Source of the DNA: Neopestalotiopsis rosae
Lineage: Eukaryota > Ascomycota > Sordariomycetes > Amphisphaeriales > Sporocadaceae
Direction of reading: 5' to 3'
Assembly (NCBI GenBank): GCA_023078685.1
Contig: JALGAS010000001.1
Coordinates: forward strand, 1,302,001 to 1,366,000
DNA: 64,000 bases
Shown: one piece after another, positions 21,670-34,327 of the stretch
Layout: each line of letters starts with the position of its first letter
Position numbering within the stretch: position 1 is the stretch's first letter
Notes under the pieces: model-generated
The model's database searches: none
What the model saw: only the letters and a program-made list of their open reading frames with translations
Told to the model about the DNA's origin: nothing
Position numbers and translations under genes: made by a program

Positions 21670-23508
21670 ATGACTGAGGGTGAAGAAATGGCACCATCCA
21701 AACCTAGGGGAGCGGTTCTGGATCGCAGGTCAGACACAATATTGGAAGTTCTTTCATCGGCAACTCTCGAAAATCGCAACGATGCAGGTCAGGAGGATGT
21801 CGATTCATTTGGTGTAAAGAAATCTCGCGACGGCGGCGGCGACGGAAGCGACAGTGAGGATGGTGGAAAGGGCGGTGGTGACAAGGGCAAGAGCGGCGGT
21901 GGTGGTGGAGGAGGAGGCGGAGGTGGAGGAGGAGGAGATAAGAATAAGGGCAACAACAAGAGCCAAGACGATGGCAGCAAAAACAGCGACAAGGATGGAA
22001 GCGGCAGTAATAACCACAAAGATGGCGGCAACAATAACAATAATAATGACACCAGCAGTATTGTGGATGAGTCAACGACGACTAGTGTCGTGACGGCCAC
22101 CATTGCGACACAAGTTCCTGCGGTGGCACCGCCGCCGGCGACGACAACGACCACCACACCTACGCCGCTGCCCATTCCGCCTCCAACCACATCGACGACA
22201 TCAACCACGTCAATACCTACTCCAGTCGCATCAGTAGTTCAGTCGACAAGTGTGATTACTTCGATACAGATGGCTACCATGACCACTGTCATTCCTGTTT
22301 TGACCACGCTACCCCCAATCACAATATCCAGTCAGCCTCGGAAAGGCGTGGATGGGCCAGGGGCAGACTTTACTCCCGCTCTTCCCGCTTTTGGAACATC
22401 GTCATCACTCGGTACAATTGCCTTTACTGCCACAGATGCCACCGCTACTGTCACCGCAACTGCCCTCGCAGACTCTCTCAACGACAACGATAGTGGCAGC
22501 AATAACAACTCTGGAGGCCGCGATGGTGGAAAGGACCGAGACGACGGCAAACCCCCACCTGGTGCGCTGGACCCAGCAGCAGAGCATGCACTCATTGCTG
22601 TTGGTTCTATAGGTAAGCATGGAAATGTCTAAATGATATTGGAATGCGACTAATCCTGTACAGGCGCTTTTGTCTTGATTTGCTTTATTGGCTGGATCAT
22701 CTACCGCACCCTCAAGAAGTCAAGGAGGAGACGTGAGGAGTTTGGCGGGGACAGCAATTTGATGAACAGACTACCTTGGCGCAGGAATCAGGGCAACTCT
22801 GCTTGGGACAACCAAAGCATGTTCATGAGGAATGATATGCCCCCGCCAATGTACGAAAAGGGCAGCCACAACTCCATGGAGGCAGCAGGATTCTACAACG
22901 CAGACAAGATGTACCAGCAATCGACCCAGCCTCCAAGGCTGAGCCGCTCGAATACCGCCACCTCGCAACGAAATATGCAACCGCAACTGGCACCTGGGTC
23001 AGTCGTCATGATCCCTGCAGAGCAGTACATGGCCATGAGCCAAGCGCAGTCGCCTGTTGGTAGTGACGTAAATAACACCATGAGATCACGGATGCCGGAC
23101 AACTTCTTCAACCAGTCGGAGCTAGCCCGCCAACCATCTGACGCCTATGATCCGAACCGACGGCAAGTGAATAGAGCAAGCGAACTCTCTTCACTGTCAT
23201 CAGGATTCGGAGACGGCGACATCATCATACCCGAGGAATATCTCAACCCACCACAGCCTGCCGCAACGCAACTGCGGCAATCGAATAACTTTATCACACG
23301 CTTCTCGTGGATGAGCCGCCGGGAAGCTGGTGATAGAGAAACAGTGTATACTGCGACTAGTGAGGACCGACCTGCACGTTACCGGTCAGTCGGAAGCTGG
23401 GTCAATCAACAAACAGGACGTTTAAAGCGAGCAGACGAGAGGAACCAGGAAGTACCGCCAGTCCCCGATCTGCCGCGCCTCAATACGGATCAAGGAGGCA
23501 TGAGGTGA
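21670..23508 (+). CDS. single-pass membrane protein, poly-Gly/Ser-Thr-rich
   Basis: Two exons, 21670..22612 and 22664..23508, give 595 residues. The N-terminal half is low complexity: a run of 14 Gly (about 76-89), Asn/Asp/Lys-rich stretches, then a Ser/Thr/Pro-rich stalk likely to be O-glycosylated. One transmembrane segment (about 308-328, spanning the splice junction: AVGSIGAFVLICFIGWIIY) is followed by KKSRRRR and a 265-residue tail, the orientation of Mid2/Wsc-like wall-stress sensors. The intron falls inside the membrane segment, as in many fungal proteins of this type. No signal peptide follows the ATG at 21670 or the alternative at 21688, so insertion may rely on the membrane segment, or an upstream exon is missing. 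Specific function unknown. Confidence 0.8.
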
Positions 23509-26388
23509 CCATAATGAGGAGAAGTCTGGTTAGCATTCACACGGTGTGAGTCGAAAGCAGTACAATCTGCTGGCTTTCCCCTCCAAGTTGTCATCGCCCG
23601 CGTCGAGCTTGGAAAGCAGAGGGGCGATGAGCGTATAATTAAAAAAGCGTGCATACCTACATATCTTACTTAGCTGTACATACTGATATTTGTTCACCTC
23701 ATTTTTCGGTCTATCTCATTCATTCGAAGCAAAGGAAAGCATCTTGTCTCTTGGCCGTTATCTACTGGCAAATCTGGCACATTTTTCTTATAGCATGGCA
23801 AGGTGTTGGTACTGGACAGAAAATATCTTCTTAAGTTGAAGTCTAATGAGCGTTTTCATTTCTTCCTTCATAGCTTGATACTCCTGAAATATTAATGAAA
23901 AAAATCAAATCGTGTATTATTTGACCTCCGGTGATGAGAGAAAGAAGCCACACTGTGATTATTGTTGTCTTAATGAATTAGTCTGTTCAAAACGTGAGTT
24001 TGAGAGTCAATGACCAAACCCAAGTCGCGAGCCATACGATATCGTCATGACGATCACTTCTTCTATCTGAAGCACCAGTACTGAGATATATGAAGATCGT
24101 CGCATATGTTACGATCTAGTATGTGGATGGAACAAGGGAAAAAAAAGAAAGTGTATGTATAGTGACGATTCTCCACGAATCAGTGCTCGAGATGCAAAGC
24201 CGCGATCAAACGCACACGCACATTCTGCCTTGTCTGGATCGCACAATGTGAGTGTGGCCTCCCTTTCAGCTGTTATTATAACACACCACGGCTATATGCC
24301 GAGCTGTTGCTACGTCAGTCAGCCACGCGTTTGGCCGCCGCATTGAAACATGAGAGGGAGGGGGGAAGGAAAGGAGGGGGAGAAAACCACCATTCCAAGC
24401 CACCGCCTCGCTGAGCCGCAAAGGAAATGGTTCCACAATTTTCGAATATACTCTAGTCTATTTGGTGCCTGTTTTGTTTTGCTATAGTTGGCGTTGGTAT
24501 AGTTATCGAGCTTTGGTAGGTGGTCTTGAGAGTTCTTATTCTTGAGGATCTTACCAACTATGCTAATTATGCTTAAATTGAATGGCAGCACTTGAGAATT
24601 GCCAATGATTTTGATACGCACCAAAGATGGCTATATTAACCAGACCGAGTATATAGGGTGCTGGTTGGTGATAGCAATGTCTTCTTCTTGAATGTGCCTA
24701 TTTTCTAGCCAAGGAGGAATCGCCTTGAAGTCGGATCAAGCGCTCTCTCTCCTAACCTTAGGGACTCTCAATCTGGCAAGCTTGCGACTGTGTTCGGATT
24801 GGTCTATAAGTCTTTGCCATATTTGAACTTGAAATGATTAAGACCAGGTCAAATAGTGCAAGTGTTTACTGTCTCTACTTTTGTAAAAGTAATGAAATCT
24901 ACAAATACGCTTAGAGCTTCAGGCAGATGGCCTGATTTGCACACAAATCTTAGGAAAAGAAACTATACACGGAATGTTCTGATATGGGCAGACCTCGTGT
25001 AGTACCTATATTCAGTACCTATACAGTGTGCATGATATACACAGACTATTTGAGCAGTCACAAGAAAATGAGTTACTTTGCATATCCTCGAGCTGAATAA
25101 CACTACCCGGCAGCGGTGCTCAGTTGTAAAATTCTTATACTGTTAGGGCTCTTGGGTCTTGCTCAAACCTCGAGTTGTTCCTTTACCTCCGTAATCCCCG
25201 ACAGGCATGTGCAATGTACCAATGGTCGCCCACACCCACCATGTGGGATCCATGCGATTGGGCGGGACGTTTGAGAAGATCAATCGCCCGCACAGCCACC
25301 CCGACCCGGCGGAAGTGCCCCATCGCTGAACGAGCAAGCAAGACACTAAAGCTAGCGCTGTTCTATTCTTTCTTCAGTGCAGCTTCCCACCTAAGGTTAG
25401 AGATTTTGCCTTCTGAACCTACATAACGCCGCTGGCCGCCGAGAAATCTTCTTTAGGAGACCGCCAATCAGTGGATCTCTTCCCGACGGGATTCTCGGTG
25501 CCTGTCTTCCACAGCTCTCAGCCTGTGGCGCAGCCATCCATGGTGCAGTAGTATGTAACCCGTCCACTGCAGACGATACGTAATGTAGTGCAATCAGGGT
25601 AAGTACTCGGCTGCGAAGAATAGAAAACCTGCTAAACTATCGGGGGGTACCCCTACATTAGTGAAGGTAGTGCATGCTTCCACAACGCTCCATTCCCTAG
25701 TAAGCCCCAGACCCGCATGCGTGCAGTTGCAGGTCTTGGCCATTGTCAGGCGCCCTGTCTTGTCTCTCTTTTTTCTGCAATCCTAGAGGGCAATTGTCGT
25801 CATGTGGTTGCGCTGGAATGGGGAGAGAGAGCAGGAAAGAGTAAGGAAAGGGGGGATTTTGCCCAGGCTGCCACTTATCGTTTGAGGACAAGAGAGACTA
25901 GAGTTGCTCGTCTTTTCATTACTTCTGACGATCATTAGATGATGAGAAAACCGATACATGCATCGTAAATTGATCGCTGCTGCAAATATACTCGAACTGG
26001 AACTGGACTGAACGTCGAGACTTGTCGCATGTACATAACGCACTCATTCACTCGCTCAACTTAGCCTTGCTCTCAGCTGACCGGACAGCGTCATCCGAAC
26101 CCGAGATTCGACTGATCGCCTGCTTCGCTTCAGTGAGCCCGATTTTGCTGATCCTTCTTTCACACGGTTCAATCTTCTTCTCTCTTTCCCCTTACTCAAG
26201 TTATGACCCAACGCGCGACGCCTTTTCCAACCCTTTCTCTAAACCTCTAGAGAAGCGCATCCCCCAAGTGCGACAGAATCCAGGGAACCGGTACACTACC
26301 CACCTGCACTCCAACAGCCAATTTCACCCCCGCCAAAGCTAGACAGAATACCTAGTTTAGTGGTGCCCTTCTGCACGTGGCTTTCGCC
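23509..26388. other. 2.9 kb gene-poor region
   Basis: AT-rich in parts (23640-25140). No conserved frame was found. Pyrimidine-rich sequence at about 26050-26350 is probably the promoter and leader of the next gene. Confidence 0.45.
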
Positions 26389-27831
26389 ATGCTCGACGAA
26401 AACCTGCCAACCTTCTTTGTGCGGCAGACGGCCGACAACCCTCTGTCTTCGGTGCTCTACTTCACCCAGAACGGCTCCGAGCCAGCGCCCGAGTATGCCT
26501 ACAAGCGCCCGGACCCGACGCTGCCGCAGTCGAGGAACAAGTACGCCCTGGGACTGGCCGACGCCCACACGCAAGACGTCATCTACGGCGAGGTCCTGAT
26601 CGAGCCAGAGTTTCAGCAGCCCACGCTCTCGGCGGCCGAGATTCGTGCCCAGAATGGCGTCGCACCTGCCCCCGTGGCCATGATCCCAGACGGATTCACG
26701 ATACAGCTCTACAACCCGGATCAACAGATCGCAGTCAAGGGCGAGAAGAGCACATGGACCGGCAAGGAGTCGTGGGAGTTTGAGCTGCCTCAGCAAAGCT
26801 TCAAGCTGCCGTCGGCGTCCAAACTGGATCAAGACGCCGACCCGGCCGGCGCAAACAATCTTGCACCCAAGATCATGTTCAAGTGGAAGCGGGATAGCAA
26901 GTTCTCAAAAGATATGACGTGCTACATGACGGGAAGGTCGCTAGGCAAGACAAAGAGCAAGGACCCTGACATTACCGTGGCTATGTTCAAGCAGGGAAGA
27001 AATGCCGGCCTCACCATATACGAACCGAACCTGGCGAGAGTAGACGTCGAGGACCGAAAGGGCTTTGAATTGGTCTTGCTGACTGGTGCTGAGGTCATTC
27101 GGGACATATACCTGTTTACCAGCCGTGACCCGTTCAACGTCTCGGGCATGCCGCCGACGAAGCGCAAGAACTCCCGCCCCATCCCGGGCGCCACTCCCCC
27201 CCAGACATCATCACCAGTACCAGGGAATAATGCCTTTGCAATGAGTGGTGGACTGGGGAACATGCCTCCAGCAAAAACGCCTACTATGCCTGTGACCCAG
27301 CAACCAACGCCGCCACCAACGGATCCCAGATCGTCGGCCGCTGTCGACGCCGAGACCAAGCGGCTGCAGGCCGAGGTGCAGAGAGAGGAGCGCGAGCGCG
27401 AGAAGCGGGACAAAGAGGAGCAGAAGCGCATCAAGAAGATGCTCGAGGAAGAAGAGCGGCAGCAGCGCAGGCGCGAAGCCGAGATCGAAAAGGAGACGGA
27501 AAATCTGAGGAAACAGTTTGGCATGCAGGGTCAAGACTACGAGGCGAGCAGACCCAATCTGCCCCCGCGTGCCGGCCCATCACAGTCGGGGCAGCAGCTA
27601 CAGCCGCCGGGGGCTCCCAACGGCGCGGCGCCTCCACCACGGCCTGTCAGCGTAGGGCCGCCGCGCGGTTCCGGCTTCAGCAGCTGGTGGCATGGTCCGG
27701 CGGTTGGGCCTATGCTGCCCCCGCAGCAGTACGGTACGCCTCAGCCGGCCCAGGGTAGCTCAAGTGGAAGGAGGCGAAATGGTAGTGAAGGCAATACCAA
27801 AATCCAGAAGAAGCGTAGCGTGTTTTTCTGA
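26389..27831 (+). CDS. conserved fungal protein, unknown function, 480 aa
   Basis: A single exon of 480 residues starting at the first ATG, MLDENLPTFFVRQTADNPLS. The N-terminal 260 residues look globular and well structured (for example WEFELPQQSFKLP, IMFKWKRD, AGLTIYEPNLARVDVEDRKG, ending IRDIYLFTSRDPFN). A Pro-rich disordered linker follows. Then comes a highly charged predicted coiled coil, about 320-375 (REEREREKRDKEEQKRIKK), and a Pro/Gly-rich tail ending in KKRSVFF. The arrangement looks like a conserved Pezizomycotina protein, but I cannot assign a named domain. The coiled coil and Pro-rich regions suggest a scaffold or adaptor role, which is inference only. Confidence 0.85.
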   Translation: MLDENLPTFFVRQTADNPLSSVLYFTQNGSEPAPEYAYKRPDPTLPQSRNKYALGLADAHTQDVIYGEVLIEPEFQQPTLSAAEIRAQNGVAPAPVAMIPDGFTIQLYNPDQQIAVKGEKSTWTGKESWEFELPQQSFKLPSASKLDQDADPAGANNLAPKIMFKWKRDSKFSKDMTCYMTGRSLGKTKSKDPDITVAMFKQGRNAGLTIYEPNLARVDVEDRKGFELVLLTGAEVIRDIYLFTSRDPFNVSGMPPTKRKNSRPIPGATPPQTSSPVPGNNAFAMSGGLGNMPPAKTPTMPVTQQPTPPPTDPRSSAAVDAETKRLQAEVQREEREREKRDKEEQKRIKKMLEEEERQQRRREAEIEKETENLRKQFGMQGQDYEASRPNLPPRAGPSQSGQQLQPPGAPNGAAPPPRPVSVGPPRGSGFSSWWHGPAVGPMLPPQQYGTPQPAQGSSSGRRRNGSEGNTKIQKKRSVFF

Positions 27832-29596
27832 GCTGAGTCTCGTCCGTGAGGAGGAAGGAATATGGGCATGATGTTGTATTTCTTGAGCAGCATTGGGTTG
27901 GCGTTAGGTTGTTTCCACGGGTGTATACCCATGACGATTCAGAGTCGAAACCATGTTTTATAGAAACTATTTATCTGAATGAACATCAATGAATAAAGAA
28001 CGAAATAGTGGCCAAGTAGATAGCCAATATTTTTGATGAAAGATAACTGAATGTGAATGCCCCGGTGATGAGACAGCTATAAAATCACACACCCGGCCTA
28101 AGTGGGGCCATACCTGATCGCGATGGTTGCTCCCTTTGCCAGTGATTTTTCGACTGTGTCTAAGGGATGTTGCAAGTTCTTCCTTGCTCGATTTGCTGCA
28201 GTCATCAATGGGCCCAGCTGAGGCTGATCCGATATCGAATTCTGACAAGCCAACCGTCCTCAAAGACCTCATTTTCAAAAGAGGCATTCGTACTACGAGT
28301 GGCTTCCCAATCTATAGATGAATATTAATCCTGGCGCCGTGTCATGATCTTGATCATAGAGCACATGACAAAATGTTCTTGTGTTGAGACCGTCCGTATG
28401 AAAGTATAGAGACAGAAGACCCATACTTACATATGCCTCTTGCCTTACGTGCTAATGGTGTTCCTTCCATGAATAAAGTTTGTCCAAGGTAGAGAGAAAT
28501 ACTGTCAATTAGCTTTGATAAAGCTTGAAGTCTTGTATTCTTCTATGTCAACTCAACCTAACTGCCGCGACTAAACTTGGATCCAGTTTCCTGTTCCACA
28601 CCAGACACCAGGTACTTTTCCACGCAGATTTACTGGCTTTCTCTTCTCCCTCGCAACTCACCACAACCTTCATTCTTGAAGCAACTCATTCTCTTTTGCC
28701 ATGAGCAAGATCGACTTCGAAGTGGACCGCAAAGTCAATTCGAAGCATCAGCCGAGTGTCTTCACCTGTTCCCAGAAAGTCACTTCATTGTCATCGTCTT
28801 CCCAAGCTACCCTTGCTCGTCGACTCTTGGGTGAGGATACTTACTGCTAGTGAGTCAGAAACTCTTGTGTTCCTTCTTCTCACGTCAATTCTCCTCATAA
28901 CATATTACGATCCGTGTTCCTCTGCCACAGGCTCTGGTCTTGCCAAGAATTAACAGAATCGGTTTCCGTTCGAAGTCCCGCCTGCCTTTACTTGCAATCA
29001 TACCTTCAGATGCCATCTCAACCGTCTTTTGTCACGGAACTCGTAATCACCAAGTCGATGATCTTATAGATCATTGCAATTTGAGTACCTGCCTTGAAAC
29101 CCGCTTCTTCCAACTGACTTGACCTACCTTCCTCGGTAATTGATTGACTATCTATTTTACCAAAACAACCTTCACTTGCAACGAACTCTATCAATTACAA
29201 GCCTACCCCATCACCGCAATTTCCTCTCCTTCCACGCTCATTCCCTTTGACTTGTTTGACAGGTACTGAATCTCTGAGTGGAGATATCTGAGCCAGACAG
29301 TCATGCTTGCCTGAGTCCAGTCCGAACAGCTTCCCCCAACTCTCCAGCAATTATATTGACATCCATTGGAGCGAAATCTCTTCATCCCTTCTTTTCAATT
29401 TCGCGAGCCCTGGTGTCTTGTCTTTTTAAAGAAGGCCTATCTACTCGCAGTTGCCCTTCTGTATTCTTTCCAATCCACAAAACTTCTCTTTCTCATACAA
29501 CCCACAGTCTCTACCCACGACAAGTCTCTCCAACTCACACACCCGCTTGATACAGCTTTGGCACCTGGATCGCCGTCCCAGGCCAAGCCGCACATC
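27832..29596. other. intergenic with long pyrimidine-rich leader
   Basis: No gene was recognised. From about 28560 to 29596 the plus strand is rich in C and T with many short open frames. This suggests a long 5' untranslated leader with upstream ORFs for the BRCT gene. Confidence 0.45.
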
Positions 29597-31956
29597 ATGC
29601 CTCCTTCTCTCAACGCTAAAGAGAGGCCCATCTTTCAGAACGTGGTGATTGCAATTGCGGGCGACGTCGGTCATTCCGAGGTAGATATCAGAAAATGGTT
29701 GGCCCTCCGCAAGGGCACATTCGCAACCGAGTTCAACAAATCCATCACTCATGTTCTAGCCACTAAAGAACAGTTCAAAAACAAGGGAGCTATGAGTAAG
29801 TGACTCTCTCGTATCTTTTTTTTTTTTCTCTTTTTCCTATTTCGTTCGCACCTTCATTCTCTTGGCTTGATGGATTTTCCCCAAAGAGGACAATGAGATG
29901 GCAGATCGAAGAGTACGACCTGAATGACTGAGGACCAGACTGATGCTCATCTATTACAATTTAGTCAAGCAGGCGATGCAGAGCAAGAACATGAAAATTG
30001 TAACCCCGGAATGGTTCGATCAATGCATGCACCAAAACAAGCTACTGCCGATTTCGGCATTCTCACTCAGAAACAATCACCGTGGCAAGACCCCAGCCCA
30101 GACCCAAAGCAAGACCAAAGCCAAGATTCAAACAGACGAGGAATACGTGAACACTGGTGAGTATTAGCTTGATGACTCAAAATGGCATGAACTAACACGA
30201 TATCAAGATTCGTTTCATGTGTATACCGACAGCACTGGATTCAGGTATGCAATCACATTGGACGGACATGACGGCGATAGCTTCACGGTAGAGGTAAGCC
30301 ACCACCGATTTCTTTTTCAGTTTTTTATTTCCCACCTGTCCAGGAATCCAGGAGACCATCAGGAAGAAACTAATCTTATCATTTACGACCAATAGCTATG
30401 GGAATCTGAGCAGAAACCGCCTCTCTATCACTGTGCAGGCAAGTACTTCAAGCAGGGCAAAGGAAAGGGCATCCCTTGGCGTGTCAATGCGACTGCAGGT
30501 ATTTTCCAGCGAGAATACGAATGGTTCTGCACCATCTTTCTCAAGAAGACCGGCGTCAAGTGGAGTGATCGGTTCAACGCAGTCAGCAAGGACGGTCTGG
30601 TCAAGGCTCGTGTCAAGGACGGCTGCCCTGCTTATAACTACCAGGTACCTGTAAGTTCAAAACTCATCCTGCATGGTCTTGTATTATCACATGACGCATG
30701 CTGATCTCCCTGTATAGGCCGAAGGTCGGCCACGTGGTGAGGATGATCTGCTTGCCAAGTTACAATTTCCTCTCCGGAAGCTTCCTGGCGGTGCTAGCAA
30801 GGCAGGCGGATCTCTAAACTCGAAGCCAAATATCAACAACGGAGCCAAGAGCAAGTCTGTTCCTACAACTCCTGCCCGAGCCATCAGCGTGGACAGTAGC
30901 GACGAGGACGCTTCTCCCAGTCCTTCCACCGCCAGTCTTCCCTTGAGACCGTCAAAGGATGCCGATAAGACGACTATGACTGGAGAAGAGAGCGTCGAAC
31001 ACGCCTTGCGCCAGAACAGACTCTTGCCCATCATGTCGCACAAGCGACCGTCTCTGGCTCCGGACACGGGCGTCAATAAGTTGCCGCCGCCTCCCACCAA
31101 GGCGCAGAAGCGATCGTCGCTGGCGCTGCCCAGCTCGAACAAGACCAACTCGGCAGCTCAAGCCTTGACTACTCCTCTATTATCCCAGCAGGGTAGCTCG
31201 GGCCCAGTCACTCCCACTCCCGGAAGAGTTGAGGGCAGCATCATGAAGACGCCTCAGACCTCGCCATTCGGCCCCTACACCCCGGACAAGTCAACCGTCT
31301 CCGGGTCGACTCCCACTGCCCCGAAAAAGCCAGAGACCATCAGAGCTCCGTTTCGCTTCACGTTGAAGCGCCCCCTCGGTGCAGCTTCTGGCACGCCGAC
31401 CGGCCCGGTGCAGAAGAAGCTGGCGCTCATGCGCGGCCCCGTCGGCGAGGACAAGCTGCGCAGAGCCGCCAAGATGGCAAACGAGGTGAAGGGAGCCGAG
31501 CACAAGCCCGAAAACTCCCGCAATAACGACGCCGACACTGACATCATTGACCTCGATGCCGATGACGAGGAGGATGAGGAGGAGACTTCCCTCTTCCTGA
31601 CCAATGACACCAAACAGACTAATGCTGCCTTGGACAAGTCCACAACGAAGCCCTCAATCAATCTCACCACGGGCCTGAACGACAACACGGCAGCACGAGC
31701 GGTCGACCTCACCGCGGATAATGATGAGGTCATCATCACCGGCGGTTCCCACGGCCGAGGCTCCATCTTTGGTGGCCCTTCTTCCACGTCTCAGACCAAC
31801 ACGTTTCAGCAGCAGCAGCACCAAGGGCGCAACAGTGACAAATATGACGCCCTCGAGAACTCCATCGACGAGGATCTCCAGGCCATGGCCGAAGCTGACG
31901 ACATGTCTGTCGATAGCGATATCTGCCATTCCTTTTCCCTTACCGATTCTGACTAG
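29597..31956 (+). CDS. BRCT and WGR-like domain nuclear protein, 656 aa
   Basis: Five exons: 29597..29795, 29965..30156, 30208..30293, 30396..30650 and 30718..31956. A BRCT domain occupies about residues 12-105 (IFQNVVIAIAGDVG, FNKSITHVLAT, KNMKIVTPEWFDQCM). A region at about 130-230 resembles a WGR domain: FRYAITLDG strand, then FQREYEWFCTIFLKKTGVKW. WGR domains occur next to BRCT in PARP-type proteins, but no PARP catalytic or regulatory domain is present. The remaining 400 residues are disordered, Pro/Ser/Thr-rich, with two acid-flanked hydrophobic motifs (DTDIIDLDADDEEDEE and ARAVDLTADNDEVIITG) that look like SUMO-interacting motifs. A role in DNA-damage signalling or repair is inferred. 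The first-exon start could be further upstream. Confidence 0.85.
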
Positions 31957-32481
31957 AGGATTGTTATTCTGTTGAGAACATAACGACTCTAAGCTTTGTA
32001 CTTCGTGTTTTTCCCAAGCCGTTTGGCTTGCCGTCCGTCACTCTATTAAATTAGATGGGCGTTTTCAAATCATTTCCGGTTGTTCAGGTGTGGGAAGCCG
32101 GGATTACATGAGTTGCCATGTTTCAAATGGTTCAGATTGGCTGGCGGGCTGCCACGGTCTGGACACATGTGGGTTGGGACGGGCAAAGACGACGAGAGTC
32201 AACAGTTCAGCGAATGGTTTCAAGTTACTCGGGTTTACAAGCCTCCATAATTCAAGGCCTGTGCCTACTTAGATAGGTAGCTCACTCTTCCAAAAATGCA
32301 ATCGCGATTCTTTTCCAGTACTTCAGACCTAGAGCTCTCGAGGTATGCCTCGGTTGCTGGGGGTATCGTAGATCCGTATTGGCGCTTCGCTAAGTATACA
32401 CACGTATCGTCGTAAGTCGTGTTCAGACCAATCTTTTGCCATTCCAGCCCTTTCTTGATCGTCGTGACGTTGCATGTGCGT
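31957..32481. other. intergenic between convergent genes
   Basis: 3' ends of the BRCT gene (plus) and the Use1 gene (minus). Nothing else is seen. Confidence 0.5.
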
Positions 32482-33659
32482 TCAAAATCTCAACTTGGGC
32501 ATGACTCCAACGATCAAAATGGCAATGACCATCAGGCCAAAGATCCAGGCATACAGCATCATGCGTCCCCACCAGCCCTTGCCCTCGGTCATCTTCCTCA
32601 GCGTGCCCATTCTCCTGCTCGCAGCATCCATTCCTCGCTCGCCCTTCTCCATGCCCGCGCCGGCCGCGGCGAGGACGTCCTTTTCTGTTTCTAGGTCGCT
32701 CTGAAAGGCGTGGGACTGCGACTTGAGCGTCCGGGCCATCGATAACAGAGACTCGGTGAGCTTGTCCTGCTCGGCGCGCTGGTGGTCTAGAATGGCTTCG
32801 GTGGTGGCGCTGGTGCTCAGAGCCGTCGTCGGCGACGAGTGCTTGTTGCCAAAGAGTTGAGATCGGGCCGTGGTCTCGGCTGAATCGTTGTGTGTCTGAG
32901 TAGCAGGTGCAGCACCGCGGGATCGCAAGCTTTGCTGGGTCGATGTGCCCTGCTGATCTGCCGACCTTGTCACGGGCGTGTCTTGCTTTGATGGTTGCGG
33001 TTCTCGAGTCGCCACTGGACCCAGTTGAATATTGCGTCTCGGCTCTGGAACGATTGTGCTCTCATCGGCGTAGCTCTCTCCCTCTGCATCTTGTTCGTTT
33101 TGCTCTCTCTCCTCTTCCTCCGCGTCCGTCCATGCCTGTATCGGTTGCTCAGAGTTGGTCGAGTCCAAACTCTCGCTGGGCGTCTGTATTGCGCCCAGAA
33201 TGTCCTCGCCGTCGGAATCGTCGTCCTCATCGCTGTCTATGCTGGTCTCTTGGAGCTCTGTCAGTCGCTCCGTGATTTGGTCGAAAATATAGCGCTTCCT
33301 GTTGAGGTCTGCCTGTGTCTCCTGTCTCCGGTTGTGGATCTTGATGCTCAGGGCTTCTTGTTCGAGCTTCGTGAGAAGCGTGCGTGCGTATTCCAGGTTC
33401 TATACACGATCTTCTGGTGAGTAAAAAACGCCGGTTACGAACTCCGCCTTCTATTCACTCGGGGGGTGCTCTGGGGCCATCGTACTATGCTCGCCTTATT
33501 CCTCTCGTACTCGCTTGTGCGCAGTCGGTGTTCTCTATCGGCGTCGGCATGCAAGATGCTTTGTTGTAGTCGGGCCAACAGGCGATTCAAATCTGTAAAG
33601 GAGTCGGGATTGGAGACGCTGCGCCGGGGCGTCATGGGAGCTTGATGAAGCCTCGCCAT
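32482..33659 (-). CDS. use1: Use1-type SNARE, 363 aa
   Basis: Two exons, 33486..33659 and 32482..33399, separated by an 86-nt intron (donor GTACGA, acceptor TATAG). The N-terminal part has LNRLLARLQQSI and NLEYARTLLTKLE, a helical region typical of Use1 proteins. The middle is acidic and disordered. The C-terminal 100 residues hold a SNARE helix (about 275-325: KLTESLLSMARTLKSQSHAF onward) and a single hydrophobic tail anchor (LYAWIFGLMVIAILIVGVM) ending four residues before the C terminus. Use1 (Slt1) is an ER-resident SNARE acting with Sec20, Ufe1 and Sec22 in retrograde Golgi-to-ER fusion. The family call rests on architecture and motifs; another tail-anchored SNARE is the main alternative. 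Confidence 0.82.
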
Positions 33660-34327
33660 GATTTCTTTCTTGTTCGTTTTGTGCTTGTTGCGCGGATTCA
33701 GATTGGTAGATTCTTCAAAAGAATAAGAGTACAGATGGGTTGTTTACAGCAACTACACGAGAAAATGAGTCGCGCCGCAGAAATGCGCCTGAGATTGTTT
33801 ATGTTGTCCTTTTGGAGGTGTTGTTCTCCTGGTCCGTTTGTTGCTATGCTGTCATGAACCAGTCAGAATCCAGTGGCACCTTTTGCGGGCGAGCTGCTGC
33901 TCCTTCCTGGCACGACGCCCGCTAATGGGTGGGGCAAAGTTCTGCATATAATAGTACAAGGTACATAGTACATGATTAGCTGCATAGATCAACCACGTTA
34001 ACAGAGAAATGGGGCGAGTCGCTATTTTGGGCAAAGATCGACTTTTTGGACACTAATTTAGGCAGGTCTTATAATAACATCTGCATGGCCCGAGTATCAA
34101 AGAGCTGATGTCTTGTTATTTACTAACGAATTACATGTATTGCACGAAAAGATTGTTTATAAATGTCTCCATCATATGACTCGATACCACCTACTGAGAT
34201 GTAGTGTCGAATCAGCCAAATAAGTGGGCCTTCTTGTGGTTTTTAGAGGTTTGGCTATCCCGTACTGTTTATTCCTGAACTCAAAATACCTTTCATGCAC
34301 CAATGCGTGCGTCGTGGCGCTCTGGCC
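33660..34327. other. intergenic, Use1 promoter side
   Basis: Upstream region of the Use1 gene and 3' flank of the GH55 gene. AT-rich from 33950 to 34200. No gene seen. Confidence 0.5.

Noticed and set aside
29597..31956. calling the BRCT/WGR-like protein a PARP
   Set aside because: No catalytic ART signature follows; the C-terminal 400 residues are disordered.
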